Program-made: the position numbers and the translations under genes | The notes under the pieces: model-generated | What the model saw: only the letters and a program-made list of their open reading frames with translations | What the model was told of the DNA's origin: nothing | Database searches by the model: none | Assembly (NCBI RefSeq): GCF_050749885.1 | Contig: NZ_JBOIUB010000005.1 | Span: 335,486 to 399,485 of the forward strand | Direction of reading: 5' to 3' | DNA: 64,000 nucleotides | From: Zooshikella sp050749885 | Lineage (GTDB): Bacteria; Pseudomonadota; Gammaproteobacteria; Pseudomonadales; Zooshikellaceae | Part shown: piece by piece, positions 53,878 through 62,691 of the stretch | Numbering within the stretch: position 1 is the stretch's first letter | Layout of the letters: the number at the start of each line of letters is the position of its first letter

Positions 53878-56010
53878 CTATTCCCACGAAATCGTAGCAC
53901 TACTTGTTGGTTTTACTGGAGCAGATCCATCATCATCAACAACAGAACCTTCCACAGTATTAGTATGTGGTACAGTATTCACCAGCGCCTCAAATGTACA
54001 GGTATAACTATCTCCTGGTTGAGTTGCAGGCTGCAGCTGCTGCGGCACAATACATGATGTATTTTTTATACTACCTTGTATTTGGGTAATATCACCAAAC
54101 TTATCATCTATTAAACTATTCACTGTTAATGGCTCAGCATCAGAGTCATTTGAAATAGTCACTGTATATGTCACCAATGCACTGCTTACAACTTTTGATA
54201 AACTAGCTGCTGGTGGTACATTACTAATATTCACTGTAGCATCGTCCATTGCAGAAACAGCTTCACCATCATCGTCGATACCTTTTGCTTCAGCAACATT
54301 AGTAATAGAATCATGCCCATTACCACTCACGACACTGGTCACAAGACACGTATAACTAGCACCCGCCGCTAACGTTTGAGGCAAGCTACAGGTACCTTGT
54401 CCATTAAGTCCACCCAGTAAGTTATCAGTAAGACTATTAATTGTTACCGAATCAACACTGGAGTCATTCGACACAACATAGGTATAAGTTACCTTGCCGC
54501 CAGGTTCATATACTTGCACAGGATTTGCAGTTTTCACCAACGAAATAGCTGATGGTACATTCTGTATGACGACTGTCGCGGAGTCACTTGCGGCCACTGC
54601 GTTACCATCATCATCACTTCCTGAAGCAGTTACTGTATCAGTCTCAGCATCACCTGCATTTCCTGTCACGTTCATGGTAAACGAGCATGTATACGTTGCT
54701 CCAGGTTGAATAGTTTGCGGCGTACTACATGTCCCCAACCCACTCAAATTACCATAAATATTATCAACCAGTGTTGATAGCGTTACAGGGTCACTACTGG
54801 CACTGCTGACGTTATTGACTGAAACGGTGAAAGTTACATTGCCACCAGGTTCAATAAGTTCAGAAGGCGATACTGATTTACTGACCACAATTTCAGGTAA
54901 TTCATCAAGTAACGTAACCGTTGCACTATTTTGTCCACTTAAACTATTACCATTATCATCCGTACCTTGAGCAGTAACTGTATCCGTTTCAACCATGCCA
55001 GCGTTACCTACTATCAATACTGTAAACTGACAAGAGTAGGTATCTATTCCACCTGGATTTCTATCATCAGATGGAATTGTTTGAGGCGTACTACATGTGG
55101 TATTAAGGATATTGTCATGACCTGACTGTGTAATATCACCATAGATATCATCAACTAATGTATTTAATGTCACATCATTATTAGGATCAATACCCACATT
55201 GGTTACAGCCACTGTAAACGTAACTTCTCCACCGGGCTCGTTTAATTCCGTTGGATTAACAGTTTTATTGACTAATAATTCAGCAGGAGGTACATCAATC
55301 GGAATATTAAATGTCTCATCACACTTACACTTAGAGGGTGAACCTGGGAAAGCATCGGTTGGTTTAACACAAAGCTCATTCGCACCCGCTTGTCGCCAGC
55401 TTGTACAATAAGGAAGATTTAACTTCCCATCTTTATCTGGGTCAATACATACTGCAGTTAAGGTGATTGTTGGATAAAGAGGGTTGTGTTCCGGTTTATC
55501 AATATCACCACAAGTGTCTTGAACACCAGAAGGGTCAGTTGTGCCTGGAAAAGGATCATTGGTGCCATCCAAATCAAGCCATGGAGGATTAGGTTGATAT
55601 GGCATCGTTGAAATACTACAGCGTCCACTTTGGGCTCCATCGTTATTTGGGTCTCCATCGGTAACAAAGTAAATACCAATATCATGCCGCTCTTTTGCAG
55701 AAGCCTCCACCTCAAAGGTTGCGGTAAAAGATACGGTATCACCCTGATACGCACAACCATCATCCAGTATTTGCAATTGAGGTGTGCCATCTGAATTAGT
55801 TGCAACCCCTGCCACTCTTACATCGTTTGCAGAGCATTGAACAGAAAACCCTGCTGTTTCTTCAACGCAGAAAGCTTCTTCCGTATCCATTGCAAATACT
55901 GGCATCGAACTGCTACCAAATAAACAATATAAGAAAATGACAGATGTTTTATCAAAAAGAGAAAAGTTTGGAGAATAAAATACTCGTGAAAGCATGTTTT
56001 TCAAAGACAT
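53878..56010 (-). CDS. Secreted DUF11-repeat protein
   Basis: The ATG at 56010 follows AAGGAG. A long signal peptide (FDKTSVIFLYCLFGSSSMPVFA) leads a Cys-rich N-terminal domain of about 200 residues. Four beta-sandwich repeats of about 110-120 residues follow (starting near 245, 375, 492 and 606), each with a conserved EPGG-x-V-T-F/Y-T-V start or a late V-T-Y-T-V, and a C-S-x-P-Q-T motif. DUF11 repeats are common in large surface proteins. The protein ends without an anchor, so it is probably secreted. Function is unknown. Repeat 4 lacks EPGG. Confidence 0.82.
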   Translation of the reverse strand: MSLKNMLSRVFYSPNFSLFDKTSVIFLYCLFGSSSMPVFAMDTEEAFCVEETAGFSVQCSANDVRVAGVATNSDGTPQLQILDDGCAYQGDTVSFTATFEVEASAKERHDIGIYFVTDGDPNNDGAQSGRCSISTMPYQPNPPWLDLDGTNDPFPGTTDPSGVQDTCGDIDKPEHNPLYPTITLTAVCIDPDKDGKLNLPYCTSWRQAGANELCVKPTDAFPGSPSKCKCDETFNIPIDVPPAELLVNKTVNPTELNEPGGEVTFTVAVTNVGIDPNNDVTLNTLVDDIYGDITQSGHDNILNTTCSTPQTIPSDDRNPGGIDTYSCQFTVLIVGNAGMVETDTVTAQGTDDNGNSLSGQNSATVTLLDELPEIVVSKSVSPSELIEPGGNVTFTVSVNNVSSASSDPVTLSTLVDNIYGNLSGLGTCSTPQTIQPGATYTCSFTMNVTGNAGDAETDTVTASGSDDDGNAVAASDSATVVIQNVPSAISLVKTANPVQVYEPGGKVTYTYVVSNDSSVDSVTINSLTDNLLGGLNGQGTCSLPQTLAAGASYTCLVTSVVSGNGHDSITNVAEAKGIDDDGEAVSAMDDATVNISNVPPAASLSKVVSSALVTYTVTISNDSDAEPLTVNSLIDDKFGDITQIQGSIKNTSCIVPQQLQPATQPGDSYTCTFEALVNTVPHTNTVEGSVVDDDGSAPVKPTSSATISWE

Positions 56011-56501
56011 AACCACTCCTTGTTATGCAAAACAAGCAGTATAGTGCTTGCTGTTTTAAGTCATAAAAAACTTTATAGCTTTACAAAAAAGTGAACTCTA
56101 AATAACACTCAATATCCGTCTATTTCTAGCACTTATTAGCTAATAATCAAATAACCATGTGAGATATTTCCATATATTAAGTCATCCTTTAACTTACACT
56201 ATACCAAGCACGCGATAAATTGATCCCTATTTTTCCTGAATTTTTATTGACAATAACCTTCTCAAAAAATGATCCTTTTAGCCAAGACATTTATGTCATG
56301 AAATCCTCTATCAGATAACTAAGCAATATTTCAAAACCTCTCAGATAAACGACTGTATGACAAAAAATAATAAAGATTTTTTGAATAGTCATTTCGTAAA
56401 TCATCTAAACCAGGATAGGCAAAGTCCTTGAAAAAACGTAACTTAACTACACAGGATTTGAAAGTAGCTACACTATTAATTAATATTAGCCGTACTCATT
56501 A
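56011..56501. other. Gap between divergent DUF11 and solute-binding protein genes
   Basis: About 490 A+T-rich bases, no ORF accepted. Two promoters must be present; TATAAT-like sequences are frequent and not decisive. Confidence 0.3.
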
Positions 56502-57263
56502 ATGAGTAACTTTATGGAACGATTGTTCGCAGTAAAACATTTAGTCTTGATAATACTCACTTTATTGTCAACTCAGGTTTTAGCAGCCAATAAACTCAAT
56601 ACCATCATCCTGTCTGTGATGGATTATCCCCCTTATCACAGCCGAAGTATGGAGCAATATGGTCCTATTCCCCGTATCATATCTGCATCAATCAATCTTT
56701 CGGGCTACACTCTTGAGCTTAAATTTGTACCCTGGAATAGAGCCATTGAAGAAGCCAAATCAGGAGAAAAAGTAGATGGTATAATGGGGGTTTGGTATTC
56801 AGAAGAACGTACTCAATATTTTTTATACTCTGACCCTGTGATGAGCAATAAATGGTCACTCATTAAAAAGAAAGGCGCAGAAATTGACCTAACTTCAAGC
56901 GACTACAGACTTGGTACTGTAAGAGGCTACTATATTCCAGAGTCTGTCAAAAAAAAAGGTTATGATATTGAACTTGTTGCTGATGATGAAAAGAATTTAC
57001 AAAAGCTTTTTTCAGGCAGAATTAACCTTACCCTTTTAGATGAAAACTACCTAAATTATTTAATCAGGGTTAAACATCATCGTTATAAAGATGCCTTTAC
57101 GGTTATCACGCCTCCAGTAGCAATGATGACTCAGTACATTGCCATTTCAAAAAAAACAACAGCACCGCAGCAAAAAATCTTTATTATCAATCATGGATTA
57201 GAAAAAATAAAACTATCAGGGACTTTTGACAAAATCATAAAGCAAGATGGTATTAACAACTAA
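56502..57263 (+). CDS. Extracellular solute-binding protein (SBP family 3)
   Basis: A signal peptide (HLVLIILTLLSTQVLAANK) precedes a class II periplasmic binding fold. Clear family marks are ILSVMDYPPYHS, GYTLELKFVPWNRAIEEAKSGEKVDGIMGVWYSEERTQYFLYSDPVM and YRLGTVRGYYI. Many such proteins of about 250 residues are not tied to a transporter and act as sensors or amino-acid binders. The gene is alone, with no ABC genes nearby. The ATG at 56502 has no good ribosome site; one at 56514 is equally likely. Confidence 0.85.
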   Translation: MSNFMERLFAVKHLVLIILTLLSTQVLAANKLNTIILSVMDYPPYHSRSMEQYGPIPRIISASINLSGYTLELKFVPWNRAIEEAKSGEKVDGIMGVWYSEERTQYFLYSDPVMSNKWSLIKKKGAEIDLTSSDYRLGTVRGYYIPESVKKKGYDIELVADDEKNLQKLFSGRINLTLLDENYLNYLIRVKHHRYKDAFTVITPPVAMMTQYIAISKKTTAPQQKIFIINHGLEKIKLSGTFDKIIKQDGINN

Positions 57264-57298
57264 ATTTAATACAACCTATTTGCTAATACCGCTCACTA

Positions 57299-57937
57299 CT
57301 ACGCAGTTTTTTTCATTCTGAGCATCTCTAGTTTTCGACTGCGCATTTTTCTTAATAGCTCTTCTGCTGGCAAGAAATCTTTTGCCGCAGACTGTGTTAA
57401 TAGACAAATAGCCTCATTGCGAGCATTCTCAGCGCCCAGTTTGCCAATCAGCATTAAGCTCGCAACTGTATACATTGCTTCTGTATGTCCTTGCTTGGCC
57501 GCTTCCTGTAACCAGTAAAGTCCCTCTTCACTAGACATTGATGGATTTGATTTAAATATTTTCCACAATATAAATTGAGCTTCTGTATGCCCTACTGAAG
57601 CTAATTCATTAAACATTTCCATTGCTTGTTTATTATCCTGAGGAACCCCATCACCATAGAAATACATATACGCTAACTTAAGCTTCCATTCTTTATTACC
57701 AGCCAGAGCTAAACGTCTAACAGTATCTGTATAGCGTTTTCTAAAAGTGTCAGCCTTTTCAATATCTACCGATACACCATCACCATTCTTATAAATAAAA
57801 TATAAGTACTGAAAAACCTCAGGCATGTTATCTGAATCAGCTAACAATAAAAATTTACTAATGGCCTCATCCATGACATCTAACTCGTAGGCATTGATAG
57901 CATCCTGAAGGAGCATTGTCTGTTGATTATTGTGCAT
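57299..57937 (-). CDS. Sel1-repeat protein
   Basis: The ATG at 57937 follows GGATTAAG; a TTG at 57997 would add 20 residues. The protein has Sel1-type helical repeats: KLAYMYFYGDGVPQDNKQAMEMFNELASVGHTEAQF, LQEAAKQGHTEAMYTVASLMLIGKLG and others. Such proteins scaffold protein interactions, often in signalling or effector roles. No signal peptide is visible, so it is cytoplasmic. It is beside a phage remnant and the lipoprotein array. Confidence 0.82.
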   Translation of the reverse strand: MHNNQQTMLLQDAINAYELDVMDEAISKFLLLADSDNMPEVFQYLYFIYKNGDGVSVDIEKADTFRKRYTDTVRRLALAGNKEWKLKLAYMYFYGDGVPQDNKQAMEMFNELASVGHTEAQFILWKIFKSNPSMSSEEGLYWLQEAAKQGHTEAMYTVASLMLIGKLGAENARNEAICLLTQSAAKDFLPAEELLRKMRSRKLEMLRMKKTA

Positions 57938-58281
57938 ACTTAATCCATCTCTTCTCACTAACACCCCGTCATAATTCAAGCCAGGGTTCGTCTTCAAGGT
58001 TCTCTTTTCTAGCGATATATCCTAGAAATCCATAGATGCTATTCCAATGAGCAGCCAATTGGTCTCCATTACCAAAGTGCGGATTTTATCCAGATAGCAG
58101 CAACACATATGTGACAGCAATCACACAAATAAAGATAAATTGATCAATATTTATTCTAATTTGCTATAGGAAACGCCATGGTTTCACTGAAAATACTTTG
58201 CTCGTAAGTAACCATTCACTTTTTCAAGGATTACTTGGCTCCAATAGCTTGCTCGCTAGGTAGAATATTAAAATCCCATAG
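57938..58281. other. Gap next to the phage remnant
   Basis: About 340 bases. On the minus strand a short ORF fragment (about 57970-58070) reads FGNGDQLAAHWNSIYGFLGY, without a start site. It may be another phage remnant, but I cannot identify it. Confidence 0.3.
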
Positions 58282-58622
58282 TTACACCTGTGGCTTCATT
58301 GGCAGCTTAGGGACTTCAGGTAAATTAATTAACATACCCTCCAGTAAAATCTCAGGTACTCATTCCCCGCTTCCTTTCGGAGCTGTTCTACCTGCTCCTG
58401 TCCACCTACACCTAAGTAATGCGGATAAATCACGCCTTTGAGTATTAAACTTTGCCGTTCTGGACCGATGTATTGATAGGTAGGAGCGTTTGAAATGCGC
58501 TCCTGCTTACTACACCGGTAATGGTGAGTTTGCTGACTGGATTGATAAACAGCCGTATCGCGACTAAACCGAAAACGGACTTGTTGCTGAGGATTTGTGA
58601 GAATTAACATGGATTGAGGCAT
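58282..58622 (-). pseudogene. P2-like phage tail remnant: gpU N-terminal part joined to gpX C-terminal part
   Basis: From ATG 58622 the frame reads MPQSMLILTNPQQQVRFRFSR and then IGPERQSLILKGVIYPHYLGVGGQEQVEQLRKEAGNE, matching phage P2 tail protein gpU. It then breaks near 58365. In another frame the sequence continues VPEILLEGMLINLPEVPKLPMKPQV (58284-58358), a stop, then LWD. That matches the end of tail protein X, whose gene follows gpU in P2. So an internal deletion joined the two genes. The fragment cannot make a working tail protein. Confidence 0.6.
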
Positions 58623-58690
58623 AGCAAGCTCCTTTGGCTATGCCTTTCTACTATTAAAACCAGGGAATGAATAGGGGAACTATTAATCCT

Positions 58691-59077
58691 TTACACCGAT
58701 TTAAAAAATAACTTAAACTTTTTAAAATTTTTCTCATACTCTTCGCTTTTCAGTTTAGTGAGCTCTTCCAAAGGAAAAACCCTACTTAAAGCCTCTAAAG
58801 CACTTCTATCAAACATTTCATTCCCGCTCGACTCAACTACTTTAGCATTAACTAGTGAGCCATCCTTTTTTGTCTTAACCTGAATTTTAACTTGTAAGCT
58901 TTGACTACTAGATTGAGGCTTATTCCAATTCTCTGTAATTCTTTTGCTTATTAGAAATGATATGCTATTAATATCCAACCGTTGTTCACTTTTTGGTTCC
59001 ACCACTTTGTTCTGAAAGCTTGTACAACCAGTTAATACAGCACTTAGTAAAACCAGCAATAGATAATACTTTTTCAT
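58691..59077 (-). CDS. Lipoprotein with TolA/TonB C-terminal-like domain
   Basis: I start at the ATG at 59077; a TTG at 59083 precedes it. The lipobox LSAVLTGC puts Cys at about residue 18. The following 110 residues match the TolA C-terminal domain pattern: FLISKRITENWNKPQS, LQVKIQVKTKKDGSLVNAKVVESSGNEMFDRSALEALSRVFPLEEL. Such domains dock proteins in the periplasm. It is in a minus-strand run of small lipoproteins and membrane proteins behind an Rhs gene; its role there is not known. Confidence 0.75.
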   Translation of the reverse strand: MKKYYLLLVLLSAVLTGCTSFQNKVVEPKSEQRLDINSISFLISKRITENWNKPQSSSQSLQVKIQVKTKKDGSLVNAKVVESSGNEMFDRSALEALSRVFPLEELTKLKSEEYEKNFKKFKLFFKSV

Positions 59078-59089
59078 TAACAAAACTTC

Positions 59090-59578
59090 TTATTTTTTCA
59101 AATCAATTACTTTTGTGCTTGCCGCCAGATCATGCAAACATCTACGCCCACCACCAAAAATAAACAATGAATCTATTAAAAATAGAAAATTAATAATAAA
59201 ACACCCAATCCAAAATAGAAGCATTCTAAAAATTAGTATTATAAATATATTTTGCTTCTCACCATCTTCAGACCTAACAATTGCTATCTTTAACAATTTC
59301 TTCCCAATCGTTTGACCACCAACAACTAGTAGATATACATTTAATGCAAAATACAAAAGCAATATTAATACTGAAATATAATGCTCATCTTGAAATTTAG
59401 AGTTATCAACCCCCAACCAATCAAAAATCAACCATGGAATCGTTATAACACTAAGAAAAATAATTTTATCAATAACTGTAGCCCAAAAACGCCTTGACAA
59501 CGAAGCAAGTTTACAGTCTTCAGATTGATTTTCTTTTAACTCAGCCTCAGGAGCCTGATATATTTCACTGCTATTCAT
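59090..59578 (-). CDS. RDD-family membrane protein
   Basis: The 162-residue protein has the RDD pattern: LASLSRRFWATVIDKIIFL near residue 25, with three or four hydrophobic helices (about 32-52, 68-92, 110-140) and GQTIGKKLLKIAIV. RDD proteins are mostly of unknown function; some transport ions or protons. It is 12 bases from the TolA-like gene, so the two may be co-transcribed. The start ATG at 59578 has no strong ribosome site. Confidence 0.8.
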   Translation of the reverse strand: MNSSEIYQAPEAELKENQSEDCKLASLSRRFWATVIDKIIFLSVITIPWLIFDWLGVDNSKFQDEHYISVLILLLYFALNVYLLVVGGQTIGKKLLKIAIVRSEDGEKQNIFIILIFRMLLFWIGCFIINFLFLIDSLFIFGGGRRCLHDLAASTKVIDLKK

Positions 59579-59615
59579 AGCTAACCATCAAATAATACAA
59601 ATACTTAGTTTATTT

Positions 59616-59834
59616 CTACTGCGCTACCATCTCAACTTTATCTGCATTTGCAATATAATTGTATAGACCGAAAGCTACAGTAAAAACTCGATTAGCACTC
59701 TCTCCTTTGACTAAATAATCCCTCAAACTGTAATCAAAGTTATTTAAAGTATTACTATCAACGTTTCGAGCCAAATTTACAGCACACCCTGTAACAAACA
59801 TTAAAACAACAAATATTACTATAATTTTATTCAT
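59616..59834 (-). CDS. Small lipoprotein (72 aa)
   Basis: A very small lipoprotein: MNKIIVIFVVLMFVTGC with the lipobox Cys at 17 followed by AVNLARNVDSNTLNNFDYSLRDYLVKGESANRVFTVAFGLYNYI. No family known. It lies in a run of lipoproteins, so a link to the Rhs-associated set is plausible. Coding is supported by the lipobox and start. Confidence 0.6.
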   Translation of the reverse strand: MNKIIVIFVVLMFVTGCAVNLARNVDSNTLNNFDYSLRDYLVKGESANRVFTVAFGLYNYIANADKVEMVAQ

Positions 59835-59938
59835 TTCAATTATTTAATCACCCACATAAAAAAATACTTCATCACGAATAAAGCCCCCCTTTCCTTCTTT
59901 AATTATATATTCTCGATGATTGTTGCTATTTGAAGCCT

Positions 59939-60373
59939 CTAATTTTCTTTTTCCTTAACCTGCTTATCAAACTGATCTTCCAACTCTTTTATTTCATCAG
60001 CAAGATTTTTATTGTCTTGATTACCCCCATCTCCAATTTGAATAACTACCTCTAAGATATCAATATCGTTCATACCTTCAGGGAACGGCTTAACTGGAAA
60101 TATATCCGCTATACACTGTTGTAATGAACTTGAAACAACATCAGTGCGACTTTCAAGTAGAACAATATTATAAAGAACACCATCAGAAGCAACTGCTACC
60201 AATATACGTGAGTTTGGAGCTATTTGCTTAATGCAATCCAAAGATTGAACTTTGCTGCGAATACTTTGTGCATAATAATCTGAAGAAACTTGCCGTTTAG
60301 TTGATGCTGAGTTACAACCTGTAAGCAGGCTGGTTATTATGATAAATAAAGTAACGAGAATATTTTGCATCAT
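59939..60373 (-). CDS. Lipoprotein with TolA C-terminal-like domain (144 aa)
   Basis: A lipobox TSLLTGC is near residue 20. The central domain (YYAQSIRSKVQSLDCIKQIAPNSRILVAVASDGVLYNIVLLESRTDVVSSSLQQCIADIFPVKPFPEG) matches TolA-type C-terminal domains more loosely than the gene at 58691. The C-terminal 30 residues are charged. The ATG overlaps the stop of the upstream gene by four bases (ATGA), so it is translated with it. Function unknown. Confidence 0.7.
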   Translation of the reverse strand: MMQNILVTLFIIITSLLTGCNSASTKRQVSSDYYAQSIRSKVQSLDCIKQIAPNSRILVAVASDGVLYNIVLLESRTDVVSSSLQQCIADIFPVKPFPEGMNDIDILEVVIQIGDGGNQDNKNLADEIKELEDQFDKQVKEKEN

Positions 60374-60744
60374 TTCAAAGCCATCTTAGTTGATTTTACA
60401 TCATCAGCTATTTGCTTAAAGCGTTCAAAATCTTCAGCTTTTCTTGATCTTAACAGGGTAACGACCTGATCACCCGTTTCATCAGAGCCTTTGTGTAATG
60501 CTCTCAACTCATACTTTTTCATAGTTAAAATGGAAATTACAAAGCCAATGGCAAATAGCCCAAAACCCAGTAAAGGGAAAAAAGCCCAGCCAATCGCAGA
60601 GAAGAGAAATGAGAAAGTGAGCACTCTAACCAAGTGATCTTTAACTTTCATCTCCAAAGCATATATATCGATAATCTTACTCAGTTGGTAACTATCTTTA
60701 CCAATAGTGAGTGTTTTACCACTCACTTCAATATTTTTTTTCAT
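60370..60744 (-). CDS. Small membrane protein resembling DUF6232
   Basis: One hydrophobic hairpin (VLTFSFLFSAIGWAFFPLLGFGLFAIGFVISIL) is between a short cytosolic start (MKKNIEVSGKTLTIGKDSYQLSKIIDIYALEMKV) and a polar tail. This pattern resembles the DUF6232 family, so far without a known function. It overlaps the next lipoprotein gene by four bases. The preceding gene lies 21 bases upstream. Confidence 0.65.
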   Translation of the reverse strand: MKKNIEVSGKTLTIGKDSYQLSKIIDIYALEMKVKDHLVRVLTFSFLFSAIGWAFFPLLGFGLFAIGFVISILTMKKYELRALHKGSDETGDQVVTLLRSRKAEDFERFKQIADDVKSTKMALK

Positions 60745-60765
60745 AATCCAAACGTGCCTACAAAC

Positions 60766-61368
60766 TTACAAACGATTCATAAACTCAATAGCCCGCATGT
60801 TTACACCTGATATCACACGAGGGCTGATTTCATCTGTCATGACTTCATCGCAGGGAATCATCTCGCCATACGTGATGATGAACATCCGACGCTGTTGGGG
60901 TGGTAATGCTTTGAGATGTAATTTTTCAATTAAACACCCAAAAACAGAAACATCCTCCTGCTTTTTAGAAAGCCTTCTTACACGAAAATATGTTTTATAA
61001 TTAAGGCCCTTGAAAAACATGTTATCTTTATTGAAAAAATTCCTACTTTCAATGTCATCGCTAAAGTATGTACTAACACCCGCTTCAATAAAACTAACCG
61101 ATAAAGTACGATTGACATACCCTTTATTATTTTTGCCTTGGAACAAATATATTTCTTGCTTGTTATGTGCTCCACTAAAACCATCTTGATACTGGTTAAA
61201 CTCTTTACCTGAAAATGAATCCACTAATTCATAAGACTTAGGTATGTTGAGCTGTATAGCTGGCGATACGTTAGAGGTCAGCACGTTATCTTCAACGCCA
61301 CGCTTGACATTAATGCCACAACCAGTGGCTAATACTGATAATAAAACTACTGCAAATAACTTCTTCAT
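60766..61368 (-). CDS. Lipoprotein (200 aa), unknown
   Basis: A lipobox LLSVLATGC is near residue 17. The rest contains NIPKSYELVDSFSGKEFNQYQDGF and VFGCLIEKLHLKALPPQQRRMFIITYGEMIPCDEVM, and two cysteines that may form a disulfide. No family is recognised. It stands between the DUF6232-like gene and the duplicated lipoprotein array. A periplasmic or outer-membrane role is likely from the lipobox only. Confidence 0.65.
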   Translation of the reverse strand: MKKLFAVVLLSVLATGCGINVKRGVEDNVLTSNVSPAIQLNIPKSYELVDSFSGKEFNQYQDGFSGAHNKQEIYLFQGKNNKGYVNRTLSVSFIEAGVSTYFSDDIESRNFFNKDNMFFKGLNYKTYFRVRRLSKKQEDVSVFGCLIEKLHLKALPPQQRRMFIITYGEMIPCDEVMTDEISPRVISGVNMRAIEFMNRL

Positions 61369-61468
61369 TTATATAACTTAATTCATTTGTTAATTCGATT
61401 CGTAAAAATAGATAGCCCCAGCTTTTTAGGCTGGGGTGGCTGAGAACTATTCTAATTCGTTTGACTTA

Positions 61469-61837
61469 TTAATCACACTTCGGATCTAAAATAACAGTTT
61501 TTCCATCATCTTTTTCTTTCAAAAATACTATTTTGTCTTTGTTTATCACTACATCAATTTTTGTTGAGAATATTCCATTTTCTCTTATAAGGCTTGATGT
61601 AGTCACAATTTCTTTATACTCAACAATACTGTCTTCTATACCAACTTTTAAACAGTCATAAGTATAGGGGATACTGCCAGTTTCTCCTGGCTTTATAGTG
61701 GTTAACACTCCACCAGAGTATATCGAATATAGATGTATTTCATTCTCAGTCTCATTTTTTAATGATAGCTTTAATAATGCAGGACAACCAGCCAAGAGAG
61801 CCGAAGCGGTTACAATTAGTAAAACTTTAAATATCAA
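61469..61837 (-). CDS. Lipoprotein sharing the leader of the duplicated array
   Basis: The start is a TTG at 61837. It is supported by the copied leader: AGAGAGCTTTATT lies directly before it, and the same leader precedes the ATG of the gene at 62269. A lipobox ALLAGC is near residue 18. The mature part (SLKNETENEIHLYSIYSGGVLTTIKPGETGSIPYTYDC) differs from the two neighbouring genes, so only the leader is plainly shared. It may be a third, diverged immunity-type protein. No family known. Confidence 0.6.
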   Translation of the reverse strand: MIFKVLLIVTASALLAGCPALLKLSLKNETENEIHLYSIYSGGVLTTIKPGETGSIPYTYDCLKVGIEDSIVEYKEIVTTSSLIRENGIFSTKIDVVINKDKIVFLKEKDDGKTVILDPKCD

Positions 61838-61891
61838 AATAAAGCTCTCTCTTTCACTGGACTAGTCTGCATAAAAATATCCTAGTTAATT
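61838..61891. repeat. Duplicated leader, copy 1 (other copy at 62269-62322)
   Basis: The segment AATAAAGCTCTCTC...CACTGG.CTAGTCT.CATAA occurs at 61838-61891 and again at 62269-62322. It contains the ribosome site of the following gene. The repeat shows that at least the gene-plus-leader unit of about 430 bases was copied in tandem. Confidence 0.75.
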
Positions 61892-62269
61892 TCCTGCATC
61901 TTGAAAACATTCTTTCTTTTCTGTATAGAAATTGACTCCATCTGGACCTATTCCCCATACTGAGTAACCATTTTCATTGTTACTTTCAAGTTCAACCATT
62001 TTTTTTATTTTTTCTTTATCCAAAATAAATAGTGTTTTTCCATTTTTAGTGCCATGAATTTCTTCTACAGCAATATCATTGCCAGCCCCGATAGGCCCAG
62101 AAAGGCAAGGGGTCCAAATATGGGAGAGCTGCTTTCCGGTAGAATATTTCACCTTTATTTCTATGCTAGTATCAAAGTCATTTCTAATTGTTGGTGGATA
62201 AAAGAAATGATCACAACCCGTCAGAAAAAAAACAATACAAAAAATGATACTTAGTCTTTTAAATGCCAT
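61886..62269 (-). CDS. Paralogous lipoprotein B of a tandem pair (127 aa)
   Basis: Closely related to the gene at 62314: both have PPTIRNDFDT or PKIRNDFDT, then a KYSTGKQLSH or KYSSGEQLTH stretch, PCL and a shared end, YSVWGIGPDGVNFYT.KKECFQ. The lipobox is FFLTGC. The ATG at 62269 follows the duplicated leader. The proteins may act as periplasmic immunity proteins against the Rhs toxin, or as its variants. No known family is assigned. Confidence 0.75.
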   Translation of the reverse strand: MAFKRLSIIFCIVFFLTGCDHFFYPPTIRNDFDTSIEIKVKYSTGKQLSHIWTPCLSGPIGAGNDIAVEEIHGTKNGKTLFILDKEKIKKMVELESNNENGYSVWGIGPDGVNFYTEKKECFQDAGN

Positions 62270-62322
62270 AATAAAGCTCTCTCATACACTGGCCTAGTCT
62301 CCATAAGAATGTATTAGTTAAT
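62269..62322. repeat. Duplicated leader, copy 2
   Basis: Near-identical to 61838-61891; see that entry. This copy lies between the two paralogous lipoprotein genes and carries the start codon context of the second. Confidence 0.75.
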
Positions 62323-62691
62323 ACTTCCCGTATTTTGAAAACATTCTTTCTTTTTTGTATAAAAATTAACCCCGTCTGGTCCTATACCCCATACAGAGTA
62401 TCCTCCCGCATTTTTATTTTCCAACTCCGCCATTTCAGCAATTTTTTCCTTGCTCAATACTATTATATTCTTATCACCTTTAAAAACTTTAATTTCATTT
62501 ATAGTTTTATTCTCTCTACCTATAAAGCTAACTAAACAAGGAGGCCAATCATGAGTCAATTGTTCTCCACTTGAATATTTTATATTAACTTTAATAGTTG
62601 TATCAAAATCATTTCTGATTTTCGGGTAATAAAAAGTATCACACCCCAAAATAAAAACAGACAAAAGAATGATTGTTATAATTCTTTTCAT
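62314..62691 (-). CDS. Lipoprotein A next to the Rhs gene; probable immunity protein
   Basis: The ATG at 62691 overlaps the stop of the Rhs gene by four bases (ATGA), so translation is coupled, as is usual for toxin-immunity pairs. The lipobox SVFILGC puts Cys at about residue 17, which would place the protein in the periplasm or outer membrane. The mature part is a beta-rich domain ending SVWGIGPDGVNFYTKKKECFQNTG. It is a paralog of the gene at 61886. The immunity role is inferred from position only; no family was recognised. Confidence 0.7.
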   Translation of the reverse strand: MKRIITIILLSVFILGCDTFYYPKIRNDFDTTIKVNIKYSSGEQLTHDWPPCLVSFIGRENKTINEIKVFKGDKNIIVLSKEKIAEMAELENKNAGGYSVWGIGPDGVNFYTKKKECFQNTGSIN

